This document shows positions 9,074-19,800 of a stretch of 64,000 nt of DNA, piece by piece (the first letter of the stretch is position 1; the number at the start of each line of letters is the position of its first letter). Origin of the DNA: Pyropia yezoensis (Eukaryota; Rhodophyta; Bangiophyceae; Bangiales; Bangiaceae). Below the pieces are notes generated by a model. It was not told the DNA's origin. It saw only the letters and a list, made by a program, of their open reading frames with translations, and did no database searches. Made by a program: the position numbers and the translations under genes. The DNA lies in NCBI GenBank assembly GCA_009829735.1, contig CM020618.1, positions 8,089,119-8,153,118 on the forward strand, read 5' to 3'.

Positions 9074-12000
9074 TTACAGTAGGCGTCGTCGCTTCATGTA
9101 AGGCATGAGGAGTTGGCGGGGTATATTTGCCGCCTGTTCCCAGGTGGGTGAGTCGTATCCGACCCACATAACCTTGACGTACCAGGGTCCTGGTAGGTCC
9201 GGGTCGGTGTGTCCGACCACGCTCTCTACTTGGTATGGAATCCCATCCGGTCCCACCGGGTCATCTGACCGGTGGGTTGTAAGAGCTTCATGTAGCAACC
9301 CAGCCGGTACCGGCTGAGGCTGTTCCGGATTCGGAGCAGGTGTGACATCATTCATACTGATGCGTTGGATCTCCGTATCGGAGTGTAAGATAACAGAGTG
9401 GTCATCTCTGTGGAGGATCTGGTACGGTCCCTTGACCGGTTGCATAAGCTTGTTCCCTCGGAACTTCTGGTGTCTGATATAGACCCAGTCACCTGTTACC
9501 AGGGTTGCGTTGCGCACCCGTAGTCGGGCGTCGAAGTTCTTCTTATATCGAAGTTGTGTTCTGTCAAGGGCACCCTTGAGCTTAGGAATCATCCACGATA
9601 GCTTGGCCAACCAAGCTAGGTGGATGCGTTCGGCGGGTCGGCCCTTCGGTGTATCATACCGAGTGCACCTGCCGGGTGGCAGCGTCAGGTTACCGACGCC
9701 TAGTGGCATGACCCACTCCAGCGGAGCAATGTTTGTGCTCCGATGTGGCCTGGCATTGTATGCCAGGGTGAGTACGGACAGAAGCCTGTCCCAAGTGTTC
9801 GTGTGCTCGGCCACGTAGCACTGTAGCATCTTTACGATGGTGCGGTTGAACCGCTCCACCTGCCCGTTGGACTGCGGGTGGTAGTCGGATGCCCGACGTG
9901 GTTCGATACCGAACATGCCCAGGACCTTTGTGCAGAATGCCGACGTAAGGTTTGCTCCGTTATCGGAGAGGAGTTGCTTCATGACTCCGTATGCACTGAT
10001 CCAGTGGTCAACCACTGCGTTCATGATCGTGTATGCCGTATCATTCGGGATGGCTGCCGCTCTTGACAGCTTAGTGAAGCGGTCAGACATGACCAGGATG
10101 TACCTGTTCCCTTCTTCCGTTATCGGAAGTGGCCCGAGTATGTCGATAGCGACTTGCTCGTTGGGCCCATCAGGTGGGAATAGCTTCATGGCAGACGCCC
10201 GCCTATGTAGACTCATGCGGTTACGTGCACAGGGGTGGCATCCCCGTACGTGGTCGACCACGTCGACAGCCATTGCTGGCCAGTAGAAGAACCTTCGCAT
10301 TGCTGCGAACATACGTGAACCCCCCGGGTGTCCGGCTGTAGGGTTCTCATGTTCTCGTTTCATGACGGCTTGCCGTAAGGACACGGGAACCACGACTTGA
10401 TGTCGTCCATCGGCGGGTGCCCGCCGGTATATGAGTCCGTCTTCGTTCTCGGAGAAGATGCCGGCCGTACCGGCCAGGAGGTTAGCACGATGACGTCTAC
10501 AGTCATCGTCGTTGGCCTGTGCCTCGCGGAAGTCCGCGAGGGTCAATGGGCACGCAAGGTGTGCCATGGTATGGTCAGCCATACCCTGGGTAGCATTACC
10601 CACCATGCACACCGGTACTACCGGGATGTCCTCGTCCATTGGGCGGGTATCCCCGCTCGGGGTGTCGAGTCGAGACAACGCGTCTCCGAGGTGGTGGGTT
10701 GACCCAGCCTTATACACCGTGCGGTAGTCGTGCTCGGCCATCTTCAGCCTCCATCGGGCTAGCCTCCCATGGCTATCGGAATCCTTGTCACCAAGGTTGA
10801 GGAGCCATCGTAGGGGTTCGTGGTCGGACCTCACGATGAACCTGGAGCCCTCCAGGTATGGACGGAGCAGTTGCACTGCCCATATAACTCCGAGGCATTC
10901 ACGCTCGGTGGCACTATAGTTCCGCTCAGCCGGGTTGAGTGTCCGGCTGAAGTACCCTACCGGACGTAGGTCCGGGATAACGTTATCGGTACCGATCAAC
11001 GTCTCTCCCTGTAACGGGGTGCATCCCACTTGTGTATCACACGCATCGACATCGATGACGAAGGTACCCCGTCTATGCGGTAACGCAAGGACGGGTGGGG
11101 CTAGTAGGGCTCGCTTCAGCGACTCGAATGCCTCCTCTTCGCTAGGCGAAGGGGGTTGGAGTACCTTGGGTAAGGTACTGCTCGTAAGAACCGTTAACGG
11201 TTTAGCTATCCGAGCGAAGTCCTTGACGAACCGTCGGTATACATTGCACATTCCCAGGAAGCTCTTGAGCTGCGTCTGGGTGTTAGGGAACCGGGCATCC
11301 CGGAGTGCCCGGGTATTGGCTTCGAGTACCCCTAGTTTACCAGGGGTTATCTGGTGGCCCAGATATTCGACCGTCTGTTGGAAGAAGGCGCACTTCTTCA
11401 GACGCAGGGTTACCCCGGCGTTCCTCAAGAGGGTGAGTACCTCGTCAACATGTTGTACATGGTCATCCATGTTACGCGAGAAGACGATGACGTCATCGAG
11501 GTACACTAGGCAGTTACGCCACTTCACCCCCGACAGTATGATGTCGATAGCCCGCTGGAATGTAGCGGGGGCGTTGGACAATCCGAAGGGCATCCTTAGG
11601 AACTCGTACACTCCACTGTGACAGACGAATGCCGTCTTGGGGATATCCTCGTCCGCCACCGGGATCTGCCAGTATCCGGCGTTGCAGTCGATGGTGGTAA
11701 ACACCGTAGCCTCCCCCAGGGAGTCGATGCATTCATCCATCCTTGGTAAAGGGTATGAGTCCTTCTTGGTAACCAAGTTGAGGCGTCGATAATCGATGCA
11801 AAACCGAGGGGTTTGATCCTTCTTCGGCACAATAACGACTGGGGCACCCCATTCCGACATCGAAGGTCGGATCACCTTAGCTTCACTCATCCTCTTCACT
11901 TCTCCATCAACGATCTCTCGTTGCATCGGTCCCGCTCGGTGCGGTTGTGACCGGGCGGGTCGTGCGCCTGGTACCAGGTCTATACGATGTTGGGTTGCCC

Positions 12001-13240
12001 CAATGGTCCCCAAGGCCCCGCCTGTCCACATAACGTCATGCTTTCTTAGCATCCGTCGTACCCCTTCGGCTACCGAAGGGTGAAGGTGGTCGAGGTCAGC
12101 CTCGGCCAGTGCCTTCAAGGCCTCTTGGTCCTTTGGCGGCAGGTCCGCCGGCGCCGCCGATGGGTTAGGCTTCCCGTCATCGGGTTGCTGTCGCTCGGTG
12201 GTCTCGGCGACCGCCAGTACTTCAAGTGGTTCCACTTGACCTTCCTTATCAGGGGTAAGGATATCTCCTTCGTAGAGTTCGGCAATCCCGAGGATAGTTC
12301 CCTTCGGGAGGGTGACTGCCTTACGGCGGTAGTTCGCCATCACTAGGAGGGACGACCCTCCTGCTGGGAGGTCTATGAGACCGTTGGCCATGGTCAACCC
12401 ATGGCGCTTGTACGTCCGTAGGTTGGACTGGACTCTGCAGATGCCTGCGAGGTCGCAGTTAACCGGGAGGACTGTCTCTGACAACGGCTCAAACCGAGTC
12501 CGCTTGGCCAACCGAAGTGTCTTCGGCTCGACGCTTGCGTACACCTCAGCCACGTTAACGTGGCTTCCTTGTAGCGTCAGGTCCCTGATGATAGCCGTGT
12601 GTCCTCGCTTCGTCCCGTCGGCTTCTTGAAGCTCGACGGTCCTACGGCCTGGCCGGATTGCATCAACGTGAACGTTGATGAAGGTGCACCCCAGTATGCA
12701 GGGCACCGATAGCGTTTCACATACCAGGAAGTCAACTTCCGTGGTGAGATCCCCGATGGTAACCTGCAGCGACATCGCTGCGGTCGTACGAATGAGTCGA
12801 CCATTCGCGTCCTTGATGGTGGGTCCCCGAGTCACTCTGACTCGTGGAAGCCACTTGTCCGGGAGGGTATCCTTCCGGATAAGGTTGGGTCCAGCCCCTG
12901 TGTCCAGTACAGGGTAGTACGATCGTGTCGACTGGGGGTCAACCCCCAGGGTGGCTGATACCTTGAAGTTCTCCAAGGTAAACAACACATGTCCTACACC
13001 GATATCCGGTGTAACTCGGGCATCCTGAACAGGGCCCTTGTCTGGTTCAACGTGACGGGGCTTCCCGTCCTCTCCTCCCAACCTTGGAGGTTGGTCATCA
13101 ATCCCCTGACGCCGTGTCGTCGGGGCCGGAAGGTGTACCCGGGGGTTGATGCGGCGTCGGCTCAACCGCGCTCTCCGTGGGGCTTTCCCCGCGGTACTCC
13201 GGGGTGGCTTGCTTGGGTGACCCCAGCGCCCCCCGGTCAT
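9074..13240 (-). CDS. pol: Family-A pol polyprotein (1388 aa): PR-RT-RNaseH-IN-chromodomain
   Basis: The ORF starts at ATG 13,240, eight bases downstream of the end of gag and in a different frame. The protease active site LDTGA is at about residue 112-116. Reverse transcriptase has VYLDD near residue 579 and RNase H follows. Integrase shows the H-H-C-C zinc motif and the catalytic D, D, E signatures (DILGPLP, SDNGAN, NGQVERFN). The C terminus has a chromodomain-like segment ending in VMWVGYDSPTWEQ. All domains are in the Ty3/gypsy order and the frame is uninterrupted, so this copy could encode active enzymes. The protein would make the cDNA and integrate it, and the chromodomain may direct integration into marked chromatin. 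Confidence 0.93.
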   Translation of the reverse strand: MTGGRWGHPSKPPRSTAGKAPRRARLSRRRINPRVHLPAPTTRRQGIDDQPPRLGGEDGKPRHVEPDKGPVQDARVTPDIGVGHVLFTLENFKVSATLGVDPQSTRSYYPVLDTGAGPNLIRKDTLPDKWLPRVRVTRGPTIKDANGRLIRTTAAMSLQVTIGDLTTEVDFLVCETLSVPCILGCTFINVHVDAIRPGRRTVELQEADGTKRGHTAIIRDLTLQGSHVNVAEVYASVEPKTLRLAKRTRFEPLSETVLPVNCDLAGICRVQSNLRTYKRHGLTMANGLIDLPAGGSSLLVMANYRRKAVTLPKGTILGIAELYEGDILTPDKEGQVEPLEVLAVAETTERQQPDDGKPNPSAAPADLPPKDQEALKALAEADLDHLHPSVAEGVRRMLRKHDVMWTGGALGTIGATQHRIDLVPGARPARSQPHRAGPMQREIVDGEVKRMSEAKVIRPSMSEWGAPVVIVPKKDQTPRFCIDYRRLNLVTKKDSYPLPRMDECIDSLGEATVFTTIDCNAGYWQIPVADEDIPKTAFVCHSGVYEFLRMPFGLSNAPATFQRAIDIILSGVKWRNCLVYLDDVIVFSRNMDDHVQHVDEVLTLLRNAGVTLRLKKCAFFQQTVEYLGHQITPGKLGVLEANTRALRDARFPNTQTQLKSFLGMCNVYRRFVKDFARIAKPLTVLTSSTLPKVLQPPSPSEEEAFESLKRALLAPPVLALPHRRGTFVIDVDACDTQVGCTPLQGETLIGTDNVIPDLRPVGYFSRTLNPAERNYSATERECLGVIWAVQLLRPYLEGSRFIVRSDHEPLRWLLNLGDKDSDSHGRLARWRLKMAEHDYRTVYKAGSTHHLGDALSRLDTPSGDTRPMDEDIPVVPVCMVGNATQGMADHTMAHLACPLTLADFREAQANDDDCRRHRANLLAGTAGIFSENEDGLIYRRAPADGRHQVVVPVSLRQAVMKREHENPTAGHPGGSRMFAAMRRFFYWPAMAVDVVDHVRGCHPCARNRMSLHRRASAMKLFPPDGPNEQVAIDILGPLPITEEGNRYILVMSDRFTKLSRAAAIPNDTAYTIMNAVVDHWISAYGVMKQLLSDNGANLTSAFCTKVLGMFGIEPRRASDYHPQSNGQVERFNRTIVKMLQCYVAEHTNTWDRLLSVLTLAYNARPHRSTNIAPLEWVMPLGVGNLTLPPGRCTRYDTPKGRPAERIHLAWLAKLSWMIPKLKGALDRTQLRYKKNFDARLRVRNATLVTGDWVYIRHQKFRGNKLMQPVKGPYQILHRDDHSVILHSDTEIQRISMNDVTPAPNPEQPQPVPAGLLHEALTTHRSDDPVGPDGIPYQVESVVGHTDPDLPGPWYVKVMWVGYDSPTWEQAANIPRQLLMPYMKRRRLL

Positions 13241-13248
13241 CCTTCCTC

Positions 13249-14463
13249 TTACTCGTTTCCCGCCCTTGGTAGGGTGCTGTCCGCCGGGACATCCGGCTGA
13301 GGAGGTGCCCCCTCGACGGCCAGTACTCCACCTGGAGCTGGCTGCCTACCCGGTGCGGGTCCGGGTGCTCGGGGGGGATACCCCCCGGTGGATGCCTTGC
13401 GTTGCGCCGCTGCCCGCCGAGACTCCTCGGGGATGAGTGGGCAGGAAGACACCCAGTGCTGGGGATCCCCACACAACATACATCCGGACGTGCCGGTCCC
13501 CCCTTGAGGTCGCATCGGGGTAGCCCCGTAGCTACGGTTGCCTCCCTCGGGCGCCCGAGTGCCTGCTCCCTGGTAGGCCTTGGGTCCTTGGGTCAACCGG
13601 AACATGGACTCCCCCAACCGGTTGGGTCGGCCCGCAATCTGCGGGGGTGCCTCCGTGCGCACCGCCCATGTTGGCAAGGGTTGGTGAGGGTTACCCGTCA
13701 CCGGGGAGTACCCCGTAGTCCGCACATACGGGACGCGCCGTCCCGTTCCTTCGTTGACCTGGAACTGGGTTCCAGCCGGGGCGATGTACGCTACCGTACC
13801 ATGTTCATCAATCACCGGCGTCGCCGGTAGCAACAGGTGGCCCTGTTGGTCGACTAGAGGGTCACCCTCACCAATAGGGGTATGTTCGGTCGCCACCAGT
13901 ACTGGTGCGGCCTTACGTTCCACCTTCTCTTGCCTCGGTACCGGGGTAAGACTGGGCTTGCCTCCCTCACCCTTGGGCTTCGGGGCCAAGGCACACTCCG
14001 GGTGTAGAACCCGGTAGGCGTCCCCTAGGGACTTGCACATATGCATCAGTCGACTGAAGTTCGTCCGTGCCGTGTTGGCGCCCCGTGCGGATATCCGCAC
14101 GTAGTTGGGTACTCCTGCGAACAGGATGGCCCGTAGCTCCCCTTCTCCGAGGAGCTTCCCCAGCTCGTAGTCGAGCTCTTGGATCCGGCGTCCAAACATC
14201 TCCTCATCCTCCCAGGACTGGGCGGTGGCAGTGCGAAGGGCCCGATAGTGGTCCTCGCACTTGTCCTCACTGAGGTAGCTGCTCAGCAGCTCCTTCAATA
14301 TCCCACGGTAATCCATGGGGGTGGCCGCGACCCTCATTCCCGGCATCGGGGATGCCTGGCGAAGAATGCCTCGCACCCGTTCATCAACAAAGAACGGGAG
14401 GATCTCCAGGGCCAGCCCCTCGTTAACGAGCGCCTTGTCTGCGGCTGCCTTGAAGCTAGTCAA
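13249..14463 (-). CDS. gag: Family-A gag, capsid to zinc-knuckle part
   Basis: The product of this frame (404 aa from ATG 14,463) has a Gag-like helical capsid region in its first ~140 residues, a Pro/Gly-rich linker and one CX2CX4HX4C zinc knuckle (C-M-L-C..H..C). The open frame extends without ATG to about 14,553 and reads more like capsid sequence there than the overlapping frame does. It ends GGA AAC GAG TAA with pol starting just after. Gag binds the element RNA and forms the particle. Confidence 0.78.
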   Translation of the reverse strand: MTSFKAAADKALVNEGLALEILPFFVDERVRGILRQASPMPGMRVAATPMDYRGILKELLSSYLSEDKCEDHYRALRTATAQSWEDEEMFGRRIQELDYELGKLLGEGELRAILFAGVPNYVRISARGANTARTNFSRLMHMCKSLGDAYRVLHPECALAPKPKGEGGKPSLTPVPRQEKVERKAAPVLVATEHTPIGEGDPLVDQQGHLLLPATPVIDEHGTVAYIAPAGTQFQVNEGTGRRVPYVRTTGYSPVTGNPHQPLPTWAVRTEAPPQIAGRPNRLGESMFRLTQGPKAYQGAGTRAPEGGNRSYGATPMRPQGGTGTSGCMLCGDPQHWVSSCPLIPEESRRAAAQRKASTGGYPPRAPGPAPGRQPAPGGVLAVEGAPPQPDVPADSTLPRAGNE

Positions 14464-15331
14464 GAAGCCGATGATGCCAACGGGCGTCCGTTCGGCCCCC
14501 CGAACATAGGGACTCCCTTCATAAGGGTCTGCATAGAGCGGATCGCCCGATGCGACGTATTACGCATCGATTCCGATACGGTGGTAGAGCGGTCCTCCAA
14601 ACGATAACGTTCCGGAGTAAGAACCGACCGGAAGACCTCGTTGACGATCTCCGTGTCAGCGTCCTGGATATCCAGTCGCTTAGCCAGTTGATGAGCGAAC
14701 TCATCGGACTCCATCCGCTTCAGTAGGCTCGCAGTTACCTGCGCGGTCATAGCTTCCACCACTGAAGATGGTACTTCAGGCGTCGGCACATCGGGAACCC
14801 GAGTTGCCTGGCCTCCTTCGTCGTGGGGGTACTGCGAGAGGGTACCTCCTCCTCCAATAACCGACTCTCCCCCGGCGTACGTATCCGCCGGGTCGTGTCG
14901 CGGAGTCCGCTTCGGGTGCTCCGAGCGTATCGCTCCGTGTGACTCCGTTCCAACTCTGCCGACGAGTCGGACCCATACCCCATTGTGTCCGGGGGTTGTC
15001 CAGGAGTAGCAACACCGGGGTTGACCCTGGTGGACTCCGAAAGTAGTCCGGCCGGTTTCGAACCGTACCGGTGTGGGAGGAACACGACGGGGTCCCGTCG
15101 GTGTGCCGTGTTGACATCAACACTTGCCATTGCGTCCTCCGTCCGATCTTGACGGGCGTCGAGCCCGGAAAACCGGGCCTCGATGCGGGCCAATGATGCC
15201 ATCAGGGAATCCCCTGGTGAAGGAGGCGGCGGAGTGAGGTCGGTCGACGACAGTTGAGGCGGGCCCCCGCCTCCTGCCGTCCGAGCCGTGCCAAACGTCG
15301 ATCCGGCACCGGGAAAGCATTGGCGTCTCAA
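14460..15331 (-). pseudogene. Family-A gag N-terminal part, split across two more frames
   Basis: Two overlapping open frames (15,331-14,747 and 14,789-14,460) cover the N-terminal part of gag before the capsid frame. They overlap by tens of bases and look like one gene disrupted by two small frame changes near 14,77x and 14,5xx. Mutation, consensus error and programmed shifts cannot be separated from one copy. Confidence 0.5.
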
Positions 15332-15569
15332 TGTTATCGATCGGATTCCCGATCCCGGTTCCCGTAGTCACCTCCGGGTCGGCGTCGACGCCGATCCGTC
15401 ATCTTGAACGTTCCCCGTCTCTTGGGTAGACATGGTCACAATCAGTCAACCGACGTAACGACCACCACGAATAAGAGAGCGAGGGGGTAGATTGGGGAGA
15501 GTAACAGTAGGTCACAGTCACAGGTAAAAGCTCAACACAATCGATCAGGTCGCAAACACCACGAGTACA
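15332..15569 (-). other. A1 5' leader up to the sequence gap
   Basis: This is the non-coding stretch upstream of gag. No LTR end or primer-binding site was found before the Ns begin, so the 5' LTR is missing from the assembly. Confidence 0.45.
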
Positions 15570-16069
15570 NNNNNNNNNNNNNNNNNNNNNNNNNNNNNNN
15601 NNNNNNNNNNNNNNNNNNNNNNNNNNNNNNNNNNNNNNNNNNNNNNNNNNNNNNNNNNNNNNNNNNNNNNNNNNNNNNNNNNNNNNNNNNNNNNNNNNNN
15701 NNNNNNNNNNNNNNNNNNNNNNNNNNNNNNNNNNNNNNNNNNNNNNNNNNNNNNNNNNNNNNNNNNNNNNNNNNNNNNNNNNNNNNNNNNNNNNNNNNNN
15801 NNNNNNNNNNNNNNNNNNNNNNNNNNNNNNNNNNNNNNNNNNNNNNNNNNNNNNNNNNNNNNNNNNNNNNNNNNNNNNNNNNNNNNNNNNNNNNNNNNNN
15901 NNNNNNNNNNNNNNNNNNNNNNNNNNNNNNNNNNNNNNNNNNNNNNNNNNNNNNNNNNNNNNNNNNNNNNNNNNNNNNNNNNNNNNNNNNNNNNNNNNNN
16001 NNNNNNNNNNNNNNNNNNNNNNNNNNNNNNNNNNNNNNNNNNNNNNNNNNNNNNNNNNNNNNNNNNNNN
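15570..16069. other. Assembly gap, 500 N
   Basis: Exactly 500 Ns separate A1 from B1. At least the A1 5' LTR, the B1 3' LTR and about 1.3 kb of the B1 antisense ORF are missing, so the gap size is a placeholder. Confidence 0.95.
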
Positions 16070-16722
16070 GCGTGGCCGTGGAGTCATCCCACACCGGTGT
16101 CTCCAACTTGGGGGCCACCCTCCTGACGGTATACCCCAAGTTGGTGTTACCGCCCACGCCTCTAACCTCAGAGATGATGATCACCACGTTGGTGCGCACC
16201 ATTTCCTGGTTGGCCGCGTCGACCGCAACCCTCCAAAGTTCCGAGACTCCTCAACTTGAGGAGCGCGTTCGTACTGCAGTGGCGACCGCGAGTTGCGAGT
16301 CGGTGGCGGAGTTTATGACGGCCGAGTTGGCTCGCATTGGGGCTATTATGCCCCAGCCAACCCCACTTGGGCGTGGCAAGCGTCGTGCGAGCCGGGCATA
16401 CTCGCCTCCTCGCCGTCGTCGCCGTCACTCGCGGCGCTCTCCCTCCGTGTCGGAAGACGAGTTGTCTTACTCCGTCTCGGAGTCCTCTACCCCATCGGAG
16501 ACGGAGTCTGTCCAGCGTCTGCGTCGCAAACTTGCGCGCAAGACCAGGCAGAAGAGTAGCCACGGTCGGCGCCACTTGCGCGACCGTGAGGGGCGCGACG
16601 GTTCCGACTTGGAGCCGCCGCCCCTTCCAACGAGTGGAGACCGTTATCGGCGTGGGTCTCGCCGCTCGCCTCCACGTGAGGGCGAGGGCCGTGGAGTGGG
16701 AGAGTCTAGCATGCGTGCCTAG
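16070..16722 (+). pseudogene. Family-B antisense ORF, C-terminal 217 codons (cut by gap)
   Basis: The frame enters from the gap and ends at TAG 16,720-16,722. It carries the Arg/Ser-rich tail also seen in B2 and B3. Compared with B2 it has an extra C and, a few codons later, a missing C near 16,088-16,110, giving a short out-of-frame window that then corrects itself. Confidence 0.7.
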
Positions 16723-16833
16723 TTGGCAGCTGCCTTTGTTGTGAGAGTGTGAGGGTTAGGGCTGTAGTTTAAAGCCACTCTGCGTACCACTTCGACTTGA
16801 AGCACTCTCTTGGCACTGTTGCTCGGCCTTCCC
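16723..16833. terminator. Short convergent spacer of B1
   Basis: The 111-bp spacer separates the antisense stop from the pol stop. A stem CCCTCA-CGT-TGAGGG at 16,831-16,845 overlaps the pol stop codon. The matching sequence in B2 is 33,283-33,393. Confidence 0.35.
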
Positions 16834-19800
16834 TCACGTTGAGGGAGGGCTGTTAGGGTCTATCTCGTTCCGGGCACAGTACGCGCGGACCTTCTCAGCA
16901 GGAAGGTCCTCCACATACTCCCACGTATCATCCTTGGCTTTGTAGCCAAACCAACGCACCCTCAACATGAGGCGGTTAGTATCCTCATCCCATCCGTGGT
17001 CGATGAACTTGTCGAACACGTACTCCTGCGGGCCCTGTTTGGCCGCAGGCAGCGAGGGCAGGCGCCACGTTTTCAAAGCACGCGCCCAAGCTGGGTCGCC
17101 TGCAGGCGGTGGTGCAACTTTGACCACGTCCTGTCCGTTCACTGTGCGGACCCCATCGTCACTTTCGATGGTGAAGCGCCGCCCATCAGTACGAAGGACC
17201 TGGTACGGCCCCTTCGTCTGGAACACCAACTTACCCCCAGTTGGGGTGTGTGAGTGGACCAATACCCAGTCACCCTGCTCGGGGACATGCTTGGCGTTGC
17301 GCACCTTTTTGTCAAAGGTACGCTTGTAGCGCTTTTGTGCTTTGTCCATCTCAGCCCTGACTTTAGGGATGAGGTTTTCAAGCCTAGCAGCGAACTCCGC
17401 CTTACTCTCAGTAGGAGTGGGCGTACTGCCACCATCCTCCCTAGTTGGGAGCGGCCGCCGCACGGCAATAGACCGCACGCGACGGGGGGTCACAAAAGCG
17501 AGGGGTACTTCCCCGGTAGATGAGTGAACCTGCGAATTGTAGGCAGTGGTCAGAATAGAAATGTATTGGTCCCACGTCTTCACGTGCTCACTCACATAAT
17601 GGCGCAGCTGCCAAACAATAGTTTTGTTGAAGCGCTCCACCTGCCCATTAGTTTGTGGGTGGTAGGGGGTGGCATAGTTTGCCTTAACCCCCAACATATC
17701 CAGCACTCCTTGAAACAGTACAGACGCAAATTGCGGTCCATTGTCCGATAGTGTACTATCCGGAATGCCATACGCGGCAACCCAGTGATCTAGGAAGGCT
17801 GACACGACCGACATGGCCGTGATCTCTGCCAGTGGGATCGCTCGCGTAAGTTTCGTGAAGCGGTCACAGATGACCAGGAGGTACTGGTTGCCCTCCTCGG
17901 TCACTGGCAGTGGCCCAAGGATGTCCATCGCCAACGCGGCGAAGGGCTCCTTGGCCGGGAACAATAGCATAGCCGTAGTAGGCCGCCGTTCCATCAGACG
18001 GTTCTGTGCACAACTTGTGCAGGCAGCCACCCAACTGTAGATGTCCACCACCATGGACGGCCAGTAGTACCTGGTCCTCAGGGTCTGGTATAGTTTACTA
18101 GACCCCAGGTGTCCACCCGTGGGAGCGTTATGCTCCCTCTCAAGGATACTGTCCTTGAGGGATGCGGGGACGACAAGTTGTTCGGTCCCCTGGAATACCC
18201 CCCTCCTCATGAGGAGGCCATCGTCTCCCAGGAAGAACCGGCGTCTCCGCCACTGTATCCAGGGTATCCCTCTGCGACTTGCAGAAGGGATCCTCGGCCT
18301 GGGCCTTCACTACTTCGTCCAGGGACAGGGGCAAGTACTTCTTGTTCCCTGGCGCCTCGGGATTCAACGCCTGACCCGAGCGCGTGACTACCCCCACGAT
18401 GGGGATGTCCTCATCGACTGGGGTGGTGTCCAGTCCCTCGGTAGGTACCCGAGAGAGGCCGTCGGCAAGGGCATGTTGCCTGCCAGGTCGGTACTCAATA
18501 TCAAAGTTGAAGGGTGCAAGTCGCACCCTCCACCGGTTGAGACGAGTGTTCGTACAGTCCGTCTTGAAGATGAACTGCAACGCGCGGTGGTCACAGCGGA
18601 TGAGGAACTTCTCACCCTCTAGGTAGTGACGAAGTGACGTCACCGCCCATACCACTGCGAGTCCTTCCAACTCGGTGACTCCGTAGTTCTTCTCGGCCGA
18701 GTTTAGCCCCTTGCTGAAGTATCCCACCGGCAAGTACTCCTTGTCCGGCTGTTGCTGAAGCAACACACAACCAAGTTGGTCGTAGCTAGCGTCCACGTCC
18801 AGGATGTAGTGGCCTCCCAACCTGGGAATAGCCAGGATAGGGGGCTTCAGCAGAAGGTCCCGAAGAGTCTCAAAGGATTCCTGCTCCACCCGACTTGGGG
18901 GAGGCAGGTTCTTCGGTAGCGTCGAGCTCACTAACTCATTCAACGGCTTCGCCACTTTGGCGAAGCCCTTCGTGAAACGTCGGTACACGTTACACATCCC
19001 GAGGAAGCTCCTCATCTGGGTCTGGGTCCGGGGGTACTGAGCCTTGCGGATGGCCCTCAAGTTTTTCTCGTTGACACTGAGACGCCCCGGACGGACAACA
19101 TGTCCCAAGTACTCCACCTCTTGAGTGAAGAGGTGGCACTTACTCGCCTTCAGTGACACTCCGGCGTCAGCAAGTAGCTTGAACACCTGGCCAAGATGGC
19201 CAATGTGTTCCTCCGGACTTCGGGAGAACACAATGATATCGTCTAGGTACACGAGACAGATCTGCCACCGTACTCCGGCCAGAATCATGTCCATAGCGCG
19301 CTGGAAAGTTGCCGGCGCGTTACACAGGCCAAACGGTAGACGCTTGCACTGGTAGGTACCACAGTGACAGGTAAAGGTAGTTTTATGCCTGTCCTCCGGG
19401 GCAATGGGAATTTGCCAGTACCCCGCGTTACAGTCCAGGGTAGAGAACACGTTTGCCTCCCCCAGAGAGTCCAGACAGTCATCCATCCGAGGTAGGGGAT
19501 AACTATCCTTCACCGTGCTCTCGTTGAGCTTACGGTAGTCGATACAGAACCGGGGGGTCCCATCAACTTTGGGGACGATCACCACCGGACTCGCCCACTC
19601 GGCGTTGCTGGCCTCGATCACATCGAGGGCCTCCATGCGAGCAACTTGCTCCTTAACGAGGGCCCTTGAACGGGGTCCCCCCCTATACGGTTGTTGGCGT
19701 ATAGGGGGCGCACCGGGTTTCAACTCGATCCGGTGTTGGGTAGCTCTCATGAGTCCCAATTGACCATCCCACAACTTGTGATATTGGTCCAAGAGGCGTT

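Larger units (their letters stand above)
5195..15569 (-). mobile_element. Ty3/gypsy chromovirus-like LTR retrotransposon A1 (family A)
   Basis: The element is transcribed on the minus strand: gag (about 15,331-13,249), pol (13,240-9,074), then a convergent plus-strand ORF (6146-8593), polypurine tract and 3' LTR. The 5' LTR and primer-binding site should lie just right of 15,569 but fall in the N gap, so the target-site duplication cannot be read. Pol is intact, whereas gag is broken across three frames. At least 10.4 kb is visible. Confidence 0.88.

Noticed and set aside
15399-16202. Frames running across the N gaps
   Set aside because: They are open only because Ns contain no stop codons; the same holds for the frame from 27,270 to 28,517.
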